Positions 26,499-37,300 of a stretch of DNA of 64,000 bases are shown here, piece after piece. The notes below the pieces were generated by a model, which was not told where the DNA came from, ran no database searches, and saw nothing but the letters and a program-made list of their open reading frames with translations. This DNA comes from Arachidicoccus rhizosphaerae (GTDB lineage: Bacteria > Bacteroidota > Bacteroidia > Chitinophagales > Chitinophagaceae): positions 186,001 to 250,000 of the forward strand of contig NZ_FNQY01000004.1 in assembly GCF_900107765.1 (NCBI RefSeq), in the 5' to 3' direction. How positions within the stretch are numbered: the stretch's first letter is position 1; each line of letters opens with the position of its first letter. The position numbers were made by a program, and so were the translations under genes.

Positions 26499-29450
26499 TT
26501 ATCTGAAGAGCCAGTCCAAATCAGGAGCAGATCCCGCATTACCAATCCCGGCATCAAAGGCCGGCAAATCATCAGCACTGCCTTTTGCAAAGCCCAGTAA
26601 TAAACAGATGCCCTTACCCAGCTGTAAATCATGTATTCCTTTGTCAAAGGTATAAGTATGTATGTTAATTGCCGGATACCCACCTAATGCTGCGCCGTTG
26701 GCTATTTTTGTTGCAGCCTGCCCATAATCATTGGCACTGGCGTCCGTTTCCAGTTCAGGCTCCTTGAGCAGCACTTTTGATTTCTGAATAAAATATCCTA
26801 CAAATAAAGTGACGGGCTGATCCGTCTTAAATCGCAATCTGGTGCCTGCCTGAACCTGCCTGTTACGATTCACTTGTATGCCATGAAGCCCAGTCAAAGC
26901 GACTGCCATAGAATCAAATCCAGCCGTTGTGTCAGCAAAAGGGCGGGCGGATTTCATTAGCGGATACGTACCCGCCATATCTTTACTTCCTTGCTGTATA
27001 TAATAACTGCCCAAGCCGTTTCCATCTAAACGATCCGCAACAGACGGGGCCAGAAAATGCACGGAAGCCGGCCGCAAATGATGCCATGGGCTGCCAGTGG
27101 CAGACTTTGCATCTTTATGATATTTAAGCGACTGAATATTTTGTTTAAGATGCGTAAGCTCCCCTTCATAAACCGGCAATAGCTCAGACCAGCGCTTATA
27201 CTGACCATCTTTGCCCGTCATAGGAATTTTCCTTGCTCCTGTCTGCAGGCTGTTGGCATATAAATAATGAGCACCCGCAACCTGAGCAAGTCGTCTGAAA
27301 GCTTCCACACTCGCTGTCATTAAAGGGACAGCTTTCTCCAAATCGGAGATATCATGACTATAGCCATATCGTAAAATTTTCAGGGCCGCAAGTGCTTTGT
27401 TGCTATAAAAGGATGCCAGATACTGATAGCTGTACATATCTGCCTTCAGCCGATTAAACTCATCCAGATTCTTTGTAACGCCGCCGGATGCAGCCTCTAT
27501 GGCAGACACCGCTTCCTTACCCTTTTGGACTACCTCACCGGCCACCTGCACGGGCGTTTCTCCGATATGTTTTTCATGTAACCAGTCTCTTTTAGCATAT
27601 TGCGTAATCATTTCTCCTTCGGGAGATTCAGAGGTATATAAAAGCGTGAATAAACCATATCTCTCAGGATCAATTAATTGACTCATTGTCATACCCAGAC
27701 TTAAGGTCTGTCTGTTTCCGTCTGTTATGCCATATCGCCTTAGCAGCTTCGGAGCAATTTCTCCGCTGGCTTCATATGCCTTTAATATCTCTGATCCCGT
27801 TTCAAGGCTGCTCCCGTATTTCCCCGCCAGCTGACCAGCCCAGTACTTCCTTTCTGAGGCCCTGTCCCTGTCAGCATTCCAGCTGTAACGGGCCCACTGA
27901 CTATACCAGATCCAGTCCCGATTGATTTGCAAGAGTCTCGGGTCTGTTTTATCAGCACTATAAGGCCAGTCCCAGTAGGAGGCTTGCGGATACAGGTGCA
28001 GGCCGTTTGAGCCGTAAATCTTATGCATCGCCTGGACACATTTCTGAATAAAATCATCGGCACCATATCTGAAAGGCTCCAGATTTGCCAGAATATGCAC
28101 GTTTTCTACCTGAACAGGTGCTATATCACTTAAGGTACGGTGTAGCTCAGCCCAGGATCCTCTTGGCTGATAAGTCGTCAGGGCCTCACCGTTATATTTG
28201 GCCATTGTATATAAATTACCATATAAAGGCTTGGCCGCTGCAATGACGGCCGGAGCATCTGCATCGTGTGCTCTTAATATAATCGGAGGTTCCTGGGTTT
28301 CTCCCAGCGCGCTCAGTCCATCTTTTACGCCAGGAATAATGGTCTTTGTAAACCATTCAGTATCATCCGGACCCACGCCTTCCATTGCTTCCCCCAAAGT
28401 AACAAGTAAGCCCACATTTGGATATTGCCGTACAAAAGCAGCAATAGATTTACGGGTATAATCGGCAATCAAAGGCAAAATCGGTCTGTTTCTATCCTGT
28501 GTTTTAATATGGTGTTTTTCGGCAAAGGGCTTGGAAACGATTATATTATAAAATGCCTGGATCACCCAAATACCCCTTTTATTAGCCTCCTTTGTCAGAA
28601 ATGCAAACATATGCTGATTCGCAGCAAAAGTAGCACTATCCACCTCCACCGCATCCGGATACTCTTTTAACCGTACTAAGGAAGCAAAAGGATGACCTGA
28701 CCAGAGATACAGTGTGTTCATTCTGTTATCTACCAGCATATCCAGATATTTAATCCATAACTCTTTATTGTAAAACCACGGAAAATTCTCTCTGGTAATC
28801 GGATATTCATAAGTACCTCTGCCAGGCAACAAAAATGTTTTCTGAAGTCCGATACACGCTCCCCGAAGCACCATCTGGGGCTGATCGCTACAGTGGAGGG
28901 TGTCCATCAAAGCATTTAGTGAAAGACGCTTTCCAGTTGCAGTTTCACTCTCTGATGCCAGATGCAGGATTCTATCTCTCAATTCCAGGCATCCGTATAA
29001 AGTGCCTGACGCATCGGCGCCGGCAATCACCAGTTTTCCGTCTTTACAACCCAGCAGGCTAAATCCTTCCTTAACCGTATCAGGACGAAGATTCGTTTTT
29101 TGTAACGCAATCAGTGTTTTTAAAAATTTAGTACGGCTGGTTCCGATATAAATCACTCTTCCCGCCTGAGGGGTAACAGGCGACTCAGACTGCCTGAATC
29201 CTATTAAATCAATGCGGTAACCTACTTTTCTAAATGTTTCCGCAAGCCTTTCTGCTCCATATTTAATTCTGCCCGTTGATTCCATTTGGTAGGCTAAAAC
29301 ATAAGGATCATTCTGACTATTTAAAGACTGACTATATAATCCGGGATGTAGGAGCAGCAGTACCATAAAAAGCAACAAATGCCCTCCTGCCAAATGAAAG
29401 CATCTTTTCAAATGCCGGTCTCCGGATTTTACAACATCCATCAGCTCCAT
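26499..29450 (-). CDS. Large TIM-barrel hydrolase, GH115/GH67-like, unassigned
   Basis: About 983 residues from the ATG at 29450. A longer frame reaches 29546, but its extra residues (ICCTSWTRSWYFNF) do not look like protein start, whereas the chosen start precedes a signal segment HLLLFMVLLLLHPGLYSQ. Residues about 45-190 form an alpha/beta domain like the N-terminus of alpha-glucuronidases and GH20 enzymes (VIYIGTSRTKFLKTL, KLVIAGADASGTLYGCLELRD). A barrel follows (MVLRGACIGLQKTF, LDMLVDNRMNTLYLWSGHPF, RGIWVIQAFYNIIVS, VGLLVTLGEAMEGVG), then helices and a beta-rich C-terminus. I infer an exo-acting uronidase or related glycosidase. It is the fourth gene of PUL unit 1. No CAZy family is assigned with confidence. 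Confidence 0.65.
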   Translation of the reverse strand: MELMDVVKSGDRHLKRCFHLAGGHLLLFMVLLLLHPGLYSQSLNSQNDPYVLAYQMESTGRIKYGAERLAETFRKVGYRIDLIGFRQSESPVTPQAGRVIYIGTSRTKFLKTLIALQKTNLRPDTVKEGFSLLGCKDGKLVIAGADASGTLYGCLELRDRILHLASESETATGKRLSLNALMDTLHCSDQPQMVLRGACIGLQKTFLLPGRGTYEYPITRENFPWFYNKELWIKYLDMLVDNRMNTLYLWSGHPFASLVRLKEYPDAVEVDSATFAANQHMFAFLTKEANKRGIWVIQAFYNIIVSKPFAEKHHIKTQDRNRPILPLIADYTRKSIAAFVRQYPNVGLLVTLGEAMEGVGPDDTEWFTKTIIPGVKDGLSALGETQEPPIILRAHDADAPAVIAAAKPLYGNLYTMAKYNGEALTTYQPRGSWAELHRTLSDIAPVQVENVHILANLEPFRYGADDFIQKCVQAMHKIYGSNGLHLYPQASYWDWPYSADKTDPRLLQINRDWIWYSQWARYSWNADRDRASERKYWAGQLAGKYGSSLETGSEILKAYEASGEIAPKLLRRYGITDGNRQTLSLGMTMSQLIDPERYGLFTLLYTSESPEGEMITQYAKRDWLHEKHIGETPVQVAGEVVQKGKEAVSAIEAASGGVTKNLDEFNRLKADMYSYQYLASFYSNKALAALKILRYGYSHDISDLEKAVPLMTASVEAFRRLAQVAGAHYLYANSLQTGARKIPMTGKDGQYKRWSELLPVYEGELTHLKQNIQSLKYHKDAKSATGSPWHHLRPASVHFLAPSVADRLDGNGLGSYYIQQGSKDMAGTYPLMKSARPFADTTAGFDSMAVALTGLHGIQVNRNRQVQAGTRLRFKTDQPVTLFVGYFIQKSKVLLKEPELETDASANDYGQAATKIANGAALGGYPAINIHTYTFDKGIHDLQLGKGICLLLGFAKGSADDLPAFDAGIGNAGSAPDLDWLFR

Positions 29451-29578
29451 ATAATTCAATCGTTTATAAGATTTATTTGATTCCTTAAAATTAAAATACC
29501 ATGACCTTGTCCAACTGGTACAGCAAATAAGCTTCCTTCCTGCCAATAGTGGTGAATCACTACATATTATGAAAATAG

Positions 29579-32119
29579 TTACTGGTCAATGTCCACCCCA
29601 ATGGCTATATTTACTTTACGCGTCATGGAGCTACCCCTGGCATCTTTAACGGTAAAATCAAAGCCACCCAGTTTGGTATTCTGTCCTTTATTTATATCCG
29701 GCGTAAATATCAATTGCCCATCTCGCTCGATTTTGACCCTCCCGTTTAAAATATGAGTCACCGTAAATTGAGGGGCCTTCTGATACCCCACCGCGAGTTT
29801 CTTCAGGTCAATATATACAGGTCCTCCCTGCGCACTTGAATAGTGTGCATGTGCCATCCAGTCTAAATAATCATCCAGATTGGTAAACCCGTCCCCATCC
29901 GGATCAGCATTGCTTTCGCTGCTGTCATTTTTTGCGGAATGCGGGTTGAGCCCCCGAGCGATTTCCCACCAGTCTGGCAGACCATCCTGGTCCGTGTCCC
30001 AGTTGTCTGAACGATGAGTAGTGGGATAATCCTCGTAACCACCGGCATCAGCCACCTTATCAGGAAAGCCTTTTTTATGAGTATAACTGCCTGTTACGGA
30101 AGTCACACCTTTTAAGGTTTCCGAAATAATACGCTGATCATGCTCATCCAGTCCGCCGGCATTGCAGCCTACATCGGACAGCACATCTTTATAAGCGTCT
30201 TCGGCTGTTTGTGTGGTCACATAGGACGGGAAAAAAGGTTGATCCACATAGGTCGCGTAACTGCTGGTATCGCCATGGCTGTGACTAATTTTCCTCCCGG
30301 CCTGCTGACTTGACAGGTCAAAGTACCCCGGCATTATATTACCTGCAAAGAAACAACGCTGCATCCCCAGGCCAACGCCCTCATGCTGTGCATTAAAAGC
30401 ATAAAAAAAGTCTGTTCCCGGACCGGGTTTATAGTAATTGCCAACAAAGTTTACTTCATGCGCGCCACCGTCAGTGGCACGGTGCCCCCAGTTATACACG
30501 ACATTATTTCTTATGTCCATTCTGCCGCCATAATGGCCGTCTACCAGTCCTCCGCCCAGGCTCCAGTTCCTGCCGTAACAATCGGCCAGCAGGTTATGAT
30601 GAAAGCTTCCGATATCTCCGCCAATTGTTGCGGCAAATCCGTGTTCTTTACCCTTTGGGTAATTTTTATGTCCCGCGGCATTTAAAGCCTCAGAGATAAG
30701 CGTCCTTTGCAGGGTGATATTGTGCGCTCCCCTGGAACTAAAAGACTCGTCTTTTGTCCAACTGATAGAGCAGTGATCTATAATACTATGATCAGCTCCT
30801 GTCAGCCCCATTCCGTCATAAGTAGGCCCGTCTCCGACCCGTACGCGAACAAAACGGACCATATCATCATTGCCGGTAACACCAAAAGGGGCAGACCGAA
30901 TACAAATTCCTTTGCCGGGCGCGGTCTGCCCTGCAACGGTTACATAAGGAGTACTGAGCACTAGCCTGGATTTTAATTCAATCACCCCACCTACATTAAA
31001 AATGATGACCCTTGGTCCGGAACTATCCATTACCGCTGCCCTCAGACTACCCGGCCCGTCGTCGTTTAAATTCGTGACAGCAACGACCTTTCCGCCTCTG
31101 CCACCACGGGCAAAACGCCCGTATCCTTCCGCATCTGGAAATGCCAGCTGCCTCAGGCGAAATTCCCATACAAGACCTTTAATGGTCTTATTGCCAAATA
31201 CCTCATCTACTCGCCAGTAATAAGTATCCAGACTATTCAGCTTTGTTAACGTAAAACTCGTATCTGCGGCCGCGGCACTCCCTTTAAAACAGGGAGATTT
31301 AGTACCTGCAGTAGCTACCTGTGCGGAATCCGTACCAAAATAGATTTCATGAGAAAGCGCTCCTTGTGCGGCCTGCCATTTTAAAAGACTGTTACCATCC
31401 TTACTGATCTGAATATGTTCATCTCTGTTAGCAGGCAAAGGCGATCTGGACTGTAAGGCGGGATTTATACCATCCAGTTGAAAGCCATTCAGGATTATTT
31501 TATGATAAGATGCATTACCGCTACCATCTGCCACAAACCTTACAACAATGTCCTTTCCGGATATCACGTTTAAACCAAAAACAGCCACGGCGCAGTCCTC
31601 TACCCTGGATGCGCGGATAGTAGGATGCAGCCCTGAAATTACCTTTTTATCATCTACATAGATATCCAAGGGGCAAGGATCTGATTCATTTAACTGATCG
31701 GTTAAATTATGGTAGGTGATCAACGTATGCTTACCCGGTGTCAATCCCCTGATACGAAGCCGGATTTCTTCTGGCTGACTCGACTTGCCATCGCTCGCCT
31801 GGCGAACCATAAGCCCGTCATCTGAAAACTTCGCCTTGGCCTCGCCCCTCACTCCGGCCTTAAACCAGGACGCATTTAACTTTTGGTCCCCTGCCGCAGA
31901 GACGATAAAATCAATCCCTTCCCTTCTTAACGTATCCGGTCCTCCGTTAACCACTTCCCAGGGGGTATAACCAAAGGCATTCACTTCAGCAGTTTTTCTG
32001 CCAGACATATTAAAATCAACTTTAACCACGGTCTGCTGCGCACTTAGCTGAAAGCTACTGAACACAACGGCCCATAGGACAAAGCATAAAGGTTTTATTT
32101 TGATGGGTGAGCGGTGCAT
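29579..32119 (-). CDS. Multidomain PL1 pectate lyase with N-terminal carbohydrate-binding domains
   Basis: An 846-residue secreted enzyme. After a signal peptide (FSSFQLSAQ), residues 30-215 form a malectin/CBM-like beta domain (VKVDFNMSGRKTAEVN, YHKIILNGFQLDGIN) and 235-325 a fibronectin type III-like domain (HEIYFGTDSAQVA, DTYYWRVDEVFG). The PL1 helix (about 330-700) has FPDAEGYGRFARGGRGGK, GPGSLRAAVMDSSG, VTVAGQTAPGKGICI, SIIDHCSISWTKDE, YGRNWSLGGG and NYYKPGPG. A TSP3-like calcium segment follows (DWDTDQDGLPDWWE, DGDGFTNLDDYLDW), then a C-terminal cadherin-like beta module. It is the first enzyme after SusD and probably acts early, near the cell surface, cutting pectin for the SusCD transporter. 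Location is inferred. Confidence 0.9.
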   Translation of the reverse strand: MHRSPIKIKPLCFVLWAVVFSSFQLSAQQTVVKVDFNMSGRKTAEVNAFGYTPWEVVNGGPDTLRREGIDFIVSAAGDQKLNASWFKAGVRGEAKAKFSDDGLMVRQASDGKSSQPEEIRLRIRGLTPGKHTLITYHNLTDQLNESDPCPLDIYVDDKKVISGLHPTIRASRVEDCAVAVFGLNVISGKDIVVRFVADGSGNASYHKIILNGFQLDGINPALQSRSPLPANRDEHIQISKDGNSLLKWQAAQGALSHEIYFGTDSAQVATAGTKSPCFKGSAAAADTSFTLTKLNSLDTYYWRVDEVFGNKTIKGLVWEFRLRQLAFPDAEGYGRFARGGRGGKVVAVTNLNDDGPGSLRAAVMDSSGPRVIIFNVGGVIELKSRLVLSTPYVTVAGQTAPGKGICIRSAPFGVTGNDDMVRFVRVRVGDGPTYDGMGLTGADHSIIDHCSISWTKDESFSSRGAHNITLQRTLISEALNAAGHKNYPKGKEHGFAATIGGDIGSFHHNLLADCYGRNWSLGGGLVDGHYGGRMDIRNNVVYNWGHRATDGGAHEVNFVGNYYKPGPGTDFFYAFNAQHEGVGLGMQRCFFAGNIMPGYFDLSSQQAGRKISHSHGDTSSYATYVDQPFFPSYVTTQTAEDAYKDVLSDVGCNAGGLDEHDQRIISETLKGVTSVTGSYTHKKGFPDKVADAGGYEDYPTTHRSDNWDTDQDGLPDWWEIARGLNPHSAKNDSSESNADPDGDGFTNLDDYLDWMAHAHYSSAQGGPVYIDLKKLAVGYQKAPQFTVTHILNGRVKIERDGQLIFTPDINKGQNTKLGGFDFTVKDARGSSMTRKVNIAIGVDIDQ

Positions 32120-32226
32120 CTATTATCTTTTATTATTCCAGTTAAATTCAAAAAACTCCTTCAGGTGGACGGGATTAATATCAGCTGCTTACATCTATTT
32201 AATCCGGCATATTGTCCTCCAAAACA

Positions 32227-32269
32227 AATATTTCTGGACAGAATACTTAATTCTTCTGCCAGAAATATT
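32227..32269 (-). other. Hairpin in the SusD-PL1 intergenic region
   Basis: Perfect 11-bp arms AATATTTCTGG (32227-32237) and CCAGAAATATT (32259-32269), with a nested AGAAT/ATTCT pair inside. It lies about 50 nt past the susD stop codon, within the 198-nt gap before the PL1 gene. A hairpin here could act as a partial terminator or protect the susCD message, making transporter mRNA more abundant than enzyme mRNA. That role is inferred. Confidence 0.55.
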
Positions 32270-32317
32270 GCTACAATTACGAAAATCAATAAACCCTATA
32301 ATCAAACATTAAATCTT

Positions 32318-34285
32318 CTAATTTTGATAATCGAAACTACCTGTTGCCCCTGAATAATCATTCCAACCTTGGTTTTGTTCCAACCAGCTGTTTGTACTGA
32401 GTACAGAAGCAGGCAAGCCCGACAGATAATAGTTCGGCTGAAATTCAATGGTAGTAGCCGTACTATTTACCTGATCCCAAGGTTTATCAAGCGGCGTCAT
32501 GACAAAGTGTGCCTGATAGATGGCCTTCAGGCTATCCAGCTGGGCTTTAAAATCAGCAGCATCCGGATCAATCAGAATACTGCGGTCCTCAGCTGTCAAC
32601 GGGTCACTGTCTGAATAGTCTTTTGCCTGCCAGTAATAACCTTCACGGGCAGTTCCGTTGATAGGCGTTAATCCCAATTTAGAGACCGAACTGCCGCTCT
32701 TATCAGTATTATCATACAACATCCAGCGTTGAATGTCCCAGAACCTTTTTCCTTCATAGGCCAGCTCTACCCTTCTTTCATATAATACAGCTTCAATGGC
32801 CTGATATTTAGTACTTAAGTTTCCTACACCATAGTTATTATCTGAAGGAATACCTACTCTGGCTCTTATTTTCCCAATATATTCAATAGCATGACTAATA
32901 TCGCCGGTGGCCGCATAACACTCTGCAATATTGAGCAGTAACTCTGCATAACGATATTCTATGATACTCGTATTAGAATAGGAATAGCCGGTGCTGTCCG
33001 CATTAGGATTTGAATTTTTCCGAACAATAGCCGGACTATTGGTCTGATTAGTCCCATAATAAGTGGCTGAACCAGATTCAGTTTTTTTCCAACGGTAAAA
33101 CCAGGTCGTTTTGTTTTCATTACCTTTTATGCCCCACTTTTCTCCTGAGAATTCAAAAGTCCGGTAAAATCTGGGATCACGATTTTCAAAGAAGAAAGTA
33201 TCTACATATCCATTTGCTGCCGTTGGTCTCTGCCCGCTAGCCAGAGGGAATAAATCCAACATTTGTTTGGTCGCTGATAATCCGCCATCCCCATCATAAT
33301 CCTTTGGTCGTAATTGATCTTCCCATGTATTGTTATACCCTTCTGATGAAGTGGAGGAACTGCTGAATAAAAACACCATAATAGCTTCCTTATTAAAGGC
33401 CGTATTGCCGGTGAAGGCCATATTTGACCAGTCCTTCGCACTTGAGCCATACAGTCCGTAACCGGCGGCTGTTAATTTTGTTTCCGCATCCAGACCTGCC
33501 TGTAAGGCTGCCTTCCATTTTTCACTACCCTGATTATCCCAATCTTTATTAAATAAAGGACTTGCTGCAGTTAGTAAAACCCTGCTCTTCATGGCAATGG
33601 CGGCAGCCGCGGTAAACTTGCCGTAATTATCACTTAAATCATCCCACACCATAGGCAGCAACGCTGCAGCTGAATCCAGATCCTTGATAATCTGCGCAAA
33701 ACACTCCGAAGAAGAGGATCTTGGTGTCTGAATGGATGCATCCGTAGTACTGTTATTCTGAACACTCAACACCAGCGGCACTCCCCCATAAACCCTGACC
33801 AAATCAAAATATTGCAATGCCCTCAGCATATAAGCCTGACCTTTAGCCTCCTTTTTAAAATCCGCAGATAAAGGATCGGAAACAGGCTCTTCCATCTTTT
33901 CCAGAAGATCATTACAGTACCTGATGCGCGTATAAGGGTTATTGGTTACACTGGAGGAAGTAGTTCCATAATAAGTGTCTGCATCAGTTGCATTGACGAG
34001 CGTCTTCGTGGAATTAATATAGTCAGGTATCGTCCCTCCTATTTCTTCCGTCATATTGGACCTGTTCGTATTATAGAGTCCGATCACATTCTGCAATGGA
34101 TTCTTATAACTCACAAAATAATAGTTGTATAACCGGGCAATATACCACTCTGTCAGCTCTTCATTGGAGAATACCTGATCTTCCCCGTATTGGTTATAAG
34201 GCTGCATATCCTCCAGGAATTTTTTGCTGCATCCCGTCGTAATGACCAGCAAGACCCCGATCAGTAAATAAAATATCTTTTTCAT
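32318..34285 (-). CDS. SusD/RagB-family outer-membrane glycan-binding lipoprotein
   Basis: A 655-residue lipoprotein with lipobox ITTGC (cysteine 19) and the family start CSKKFLEDMQPYNQY. SusD features include RIRYCNDLLEKMEEP, KGQAYMLRALQYFDLVRVYGGVPLVL, AAAAIAMKSRVLLTAASPLF, ELLLNIAECYAATGDISHAIEYIGKIRARVG and LYERRVELAYEGKRFWDIQRWML, with helical repeats throughout. It should cap the SusC channel at the cell surface and bind the incoming oligosaccharide. It follows susC by 32 nt. Length is above the usual 500-600 residues, mainly through loops rich in Ser and Thr. Ligand is not predictable from sequence but the neighbours point to pectin. Confidence 0.95.
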   Translation of the reverse strand: MKKIFYLLIGVLLVITTGCSKKFLEDMQPYNQYGEDQVFSNEELTEWYIARLYNYYFVSYKNPLQNVIGLYNTNRSNMTEEIGGTIPDYINSTKTLVNATDADTYYGTTSSSVTNNPYTRIRYCNDLLEKMEEPVSDPLSADFKKEAKGQAYMLRALQYFDLVRVYGGVPLVLSVQNNSTTDASIQTPRSSSSECFAQIIKDLDSAAALLPMVWDDLSDNYGKFTAAAAIAMKSRVLLTAASPLFNKDWDNQGSEKWKAALQAGLDAETKLTAAGYGLYGSSAKDWSNMAFTGNTAFNKEAIMVFLFSSSSTSSEGYNNTWEDQLRPKDYDGDGGLSATKQMLDLFPLASGQRPTAANGYVDTFFFENRDPRFYRTFEFSGEKWGIKGNENKTTWFYRWKKTESGSATYYGTNQTNSPAIVRKNSNPNADSTGYSYSNTSIIEYRYAELLLNIAECYAATGDISHAIEYIGKIRARVGIPSDNNYGVGNLSTKYQAIEAVLYERRVELAYEGKRFWDIQRWMLYDNTDKSGSSVSKLGLTPINGTAREGYYWQAKDYSDSDPLTAEDRSILIDPDAADFKAQLDSLKAIYQAHFVMTPLDKPWDQVNSTATTIEFQPNYYLSGLPASVLSTNSWLEQNQGWNDYSGATGSFDYQN

Positions 34286-34317
34286 AATTTATAATCTATA
34301 ATTAGAAATTTATTGTT

Positions 34318-37300
34318 TTAGAATCCAATATTTACACCTAAGGCCCAGGTACGCAAAGTAGGATAACCTACATCTGCTGCATCGTACATATTTCTGAACT
34401 TTTTAGGATATGGATTATATAAATCCCACAAATTGTTACCAGAGAGGAAGAAACGTGCGCTTTTCAACCGGGCCTTATTGACCAGCTTAGTTGGCATCGT
34501 ATATCCCAGACTCAGGGTTCTGATGACCATTCTAAAAGTTGGCAGCATAAAGAAATCGGATTGTGAACCGCCGAAATTATCATAATAGGCAATGTTGGGG
34601 TATTTACCATTTGGATTGGTATCTTCATCATACATGTCTACCAGATAAATAGGTTGTCCCCACATCGCATTTGTGCTGGAGGTTCCTTGTTTTACATAAT
34701 CCAGAAAACGTGTTCCACCCCAGGAAGTGGCCACCTGCATGTATAAGGACAGGCTCTTCCAACCTAAATTGATATTGGTGGAAAGTCCGTAACTTCTGTT
34801 GGATTTTTTAAGTTTCACATAATCCTCATCAGCTTCAATCCGACCATTGGGTCCTGCAATTGTTTTGCTGTTTGCGTCCAGGTCACCGGCTACATCTTCA
34901 TAAACCAGCATACCTTTTTTCAAACCCGATTTATCAGTAATACCCAAAAAGTTCGGAGCTGCTCCATCCACGCCGGAACTGGCCGCATTCTGGGACAGAT
35001 AGTTCCAGTAATTGTCAATATCGGCATCTGTTCTCAGCATACCATCTCCGCCCGAAGTCTGTTTCCAGGTCTTGAAACCCCATACCGGCACGATACCATA
35101 ATTCCCCATTGCTCTTCTGGTGGTAGATTCTGAAGGATAGGCAAATGCCTGATCATAATATTTAGTCACTTTATAATTGCCCAGTCCTGTATTGACACCA
35201 ATGGAATAGCTGAAATCTCCGACATGATCTTTCCAGGTAATGGACAATTCTGAGCCCCAGGCATTAACAGCGGCATAGTTCTGTTCTGCAAAGGCTCCGC
35301 CAACGGATATAGGTGTATTTATAGCCTTGGACATATCCGTTAACATATCTGAAGTAGAATTAAAATACTGATCAAAAGTTACTGATAATCGGTTTTTTAA
35401 GAAATCCATATCTAATCCGAAGTTTCTTTGCAGCGTTCTGTCCCAGTGAACATCCCGGTTAGGCGTCACCCCGGGGGTCATGCCAGTGGTATATAAACCG
35501 CCGTCACTCCCGAAACCAAACCCTTTATCTGTCTGTGCTGTATATACCTGCAGCCATTTCCAGGCTTTAATATTATTATTACCCGTTATACCCCAGGATG
35601 TCCTGAACTTCAGAAAGTCCATCCATTGAATATTATTTTTGAAAAAAGGCTCGTCAGAGATTACCCAGCCAGCTGACACTCCGGGAAAAAATCCCCAATA
35701 ATTCTCCGGAGCAAATACTGTTGAAGCGTCTGTGCGGAACACAAAGTCAAACAGATATTTATGTTTATAATTATAACTGGCACGGCCCAGATAGGACAGA
35801 CTACCACTTTCATATTTATAAGTGATAGTATTTCCATCATTTAGTGTACCTGCGCTTACAGAAGTACCGTTGTAGATACCTGCAGTAGGATTATCATATA
35901 TCTGATATCGATCTTCCAGCTCATTGGTCGATTTTTCCACTGAAGCCATCGCTGTAATATTATGATCACCGAAGCTCCTGGTATAATTTATGAAAAAGTT
36001 GGACTGCTCGCTTTTAGAGGTTGTATTGTCATATGTCACACGGGAATTTGCGGTATTATTGGTCGCCTTAAATTTACCATCCTCTGTCTCACTGAATAAA
36101 TGCATGCCAGCAGAAGCAATCGTGGTTGCCTGATACAGCATCTGCGGCATCATTATCTGTTCGGTATTGGTAGCAGCCTGTGATAAACCATAATTCAATT
36201 TAAAGCTGAGGCCTTGTATAAATGGAACATCGTAGGCTAAAGAGAAGTTTACATTATAATTGAAATTCTTATTAGTTGTTTTAGATCCGTTATTCAATAA
36301 TGCATAATAGTTCCAGTTACTTAAGGAATTATTACCCTTAACATTACCGGCTCTGTTAGAACCTAAAGGCGGAGAAACATATACATCCTGGCCATCTACA
36401 TTATATATCCATGGAATATATTTAGGCATATGCAATAAGACGCTATAGTCATTTTGTTCACCACCATTTGCATATCCGTCACTAAAGTTGATCTTGGTAA
36501 AAGATTTTTCAACATTGGTATTGGATGCCGCTATGGTCGCCCCCAGATGTAACCCGCTCATTAATTTCACATCGGCTCCCCCGCGGTAGGTCCAGCGATC
36601 AAAATCCTGTTTTCCTAAGTTTGCGCCTTGTGTATAATAGGATGCACCCATAAAATAAGTAGCATTATCCGATCCTCCACTGATATCCAAAGAGTGCTGC
36701 ATGGTATTAGCAGCTCTCCAATCGTTGCCTAACCAATCATAATTCAGCGTATCCATCATATTTAATTCATCCGCTGAATACTGATAATCGTCGCTACGGC
36801 CCAGCGCCTTGTTGAAACTGTTGGAATATTCACCATATTGCCTGGCATTCATCACCTTACTATGGCTAACAGCATCATTGCGTTCAAATTTTCCACTATA
36901 AGTTACTTTAGGCGCACCAATCTGGCCTCTTTTAGTTTTAACAATGACAACACCCTGAGAAGCCCTGGAACCATAAATGGCGGCACTTGCATCCCGAAGA
37001 ACAGTAATGCTTTCCACTTCAGAGAGATCCAGCTGATTGAAGCGGTCCAGCGTCGGAAGACCTGTTTGCGGGTCCACCTGCAACACATCGTCAATAACAA
37101 TCAAAGGTGCCTCATTTCCACCATCCTTGCCCCAGTTAAACTGCTGACGGATGCTGAGTGTGGCCATTTCACCCGGCCTTTGTGCTCCGCCGGAAACATT
37201 TAAGCCAGGCACCTGCCCACGCAACATCTCAGAAATAGAGGCGGCAGGCATATCCTCGATCTGCTTCAAATTAACCGTTGCCATGGATCCTGTGATATCC

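Noticed and set aside
29451-29546. Extended N-terminus for the GH115-like protein
   Set aside because: Residues before the ATG at 29450 lack signal peptide character. The signal segment follows the later start.
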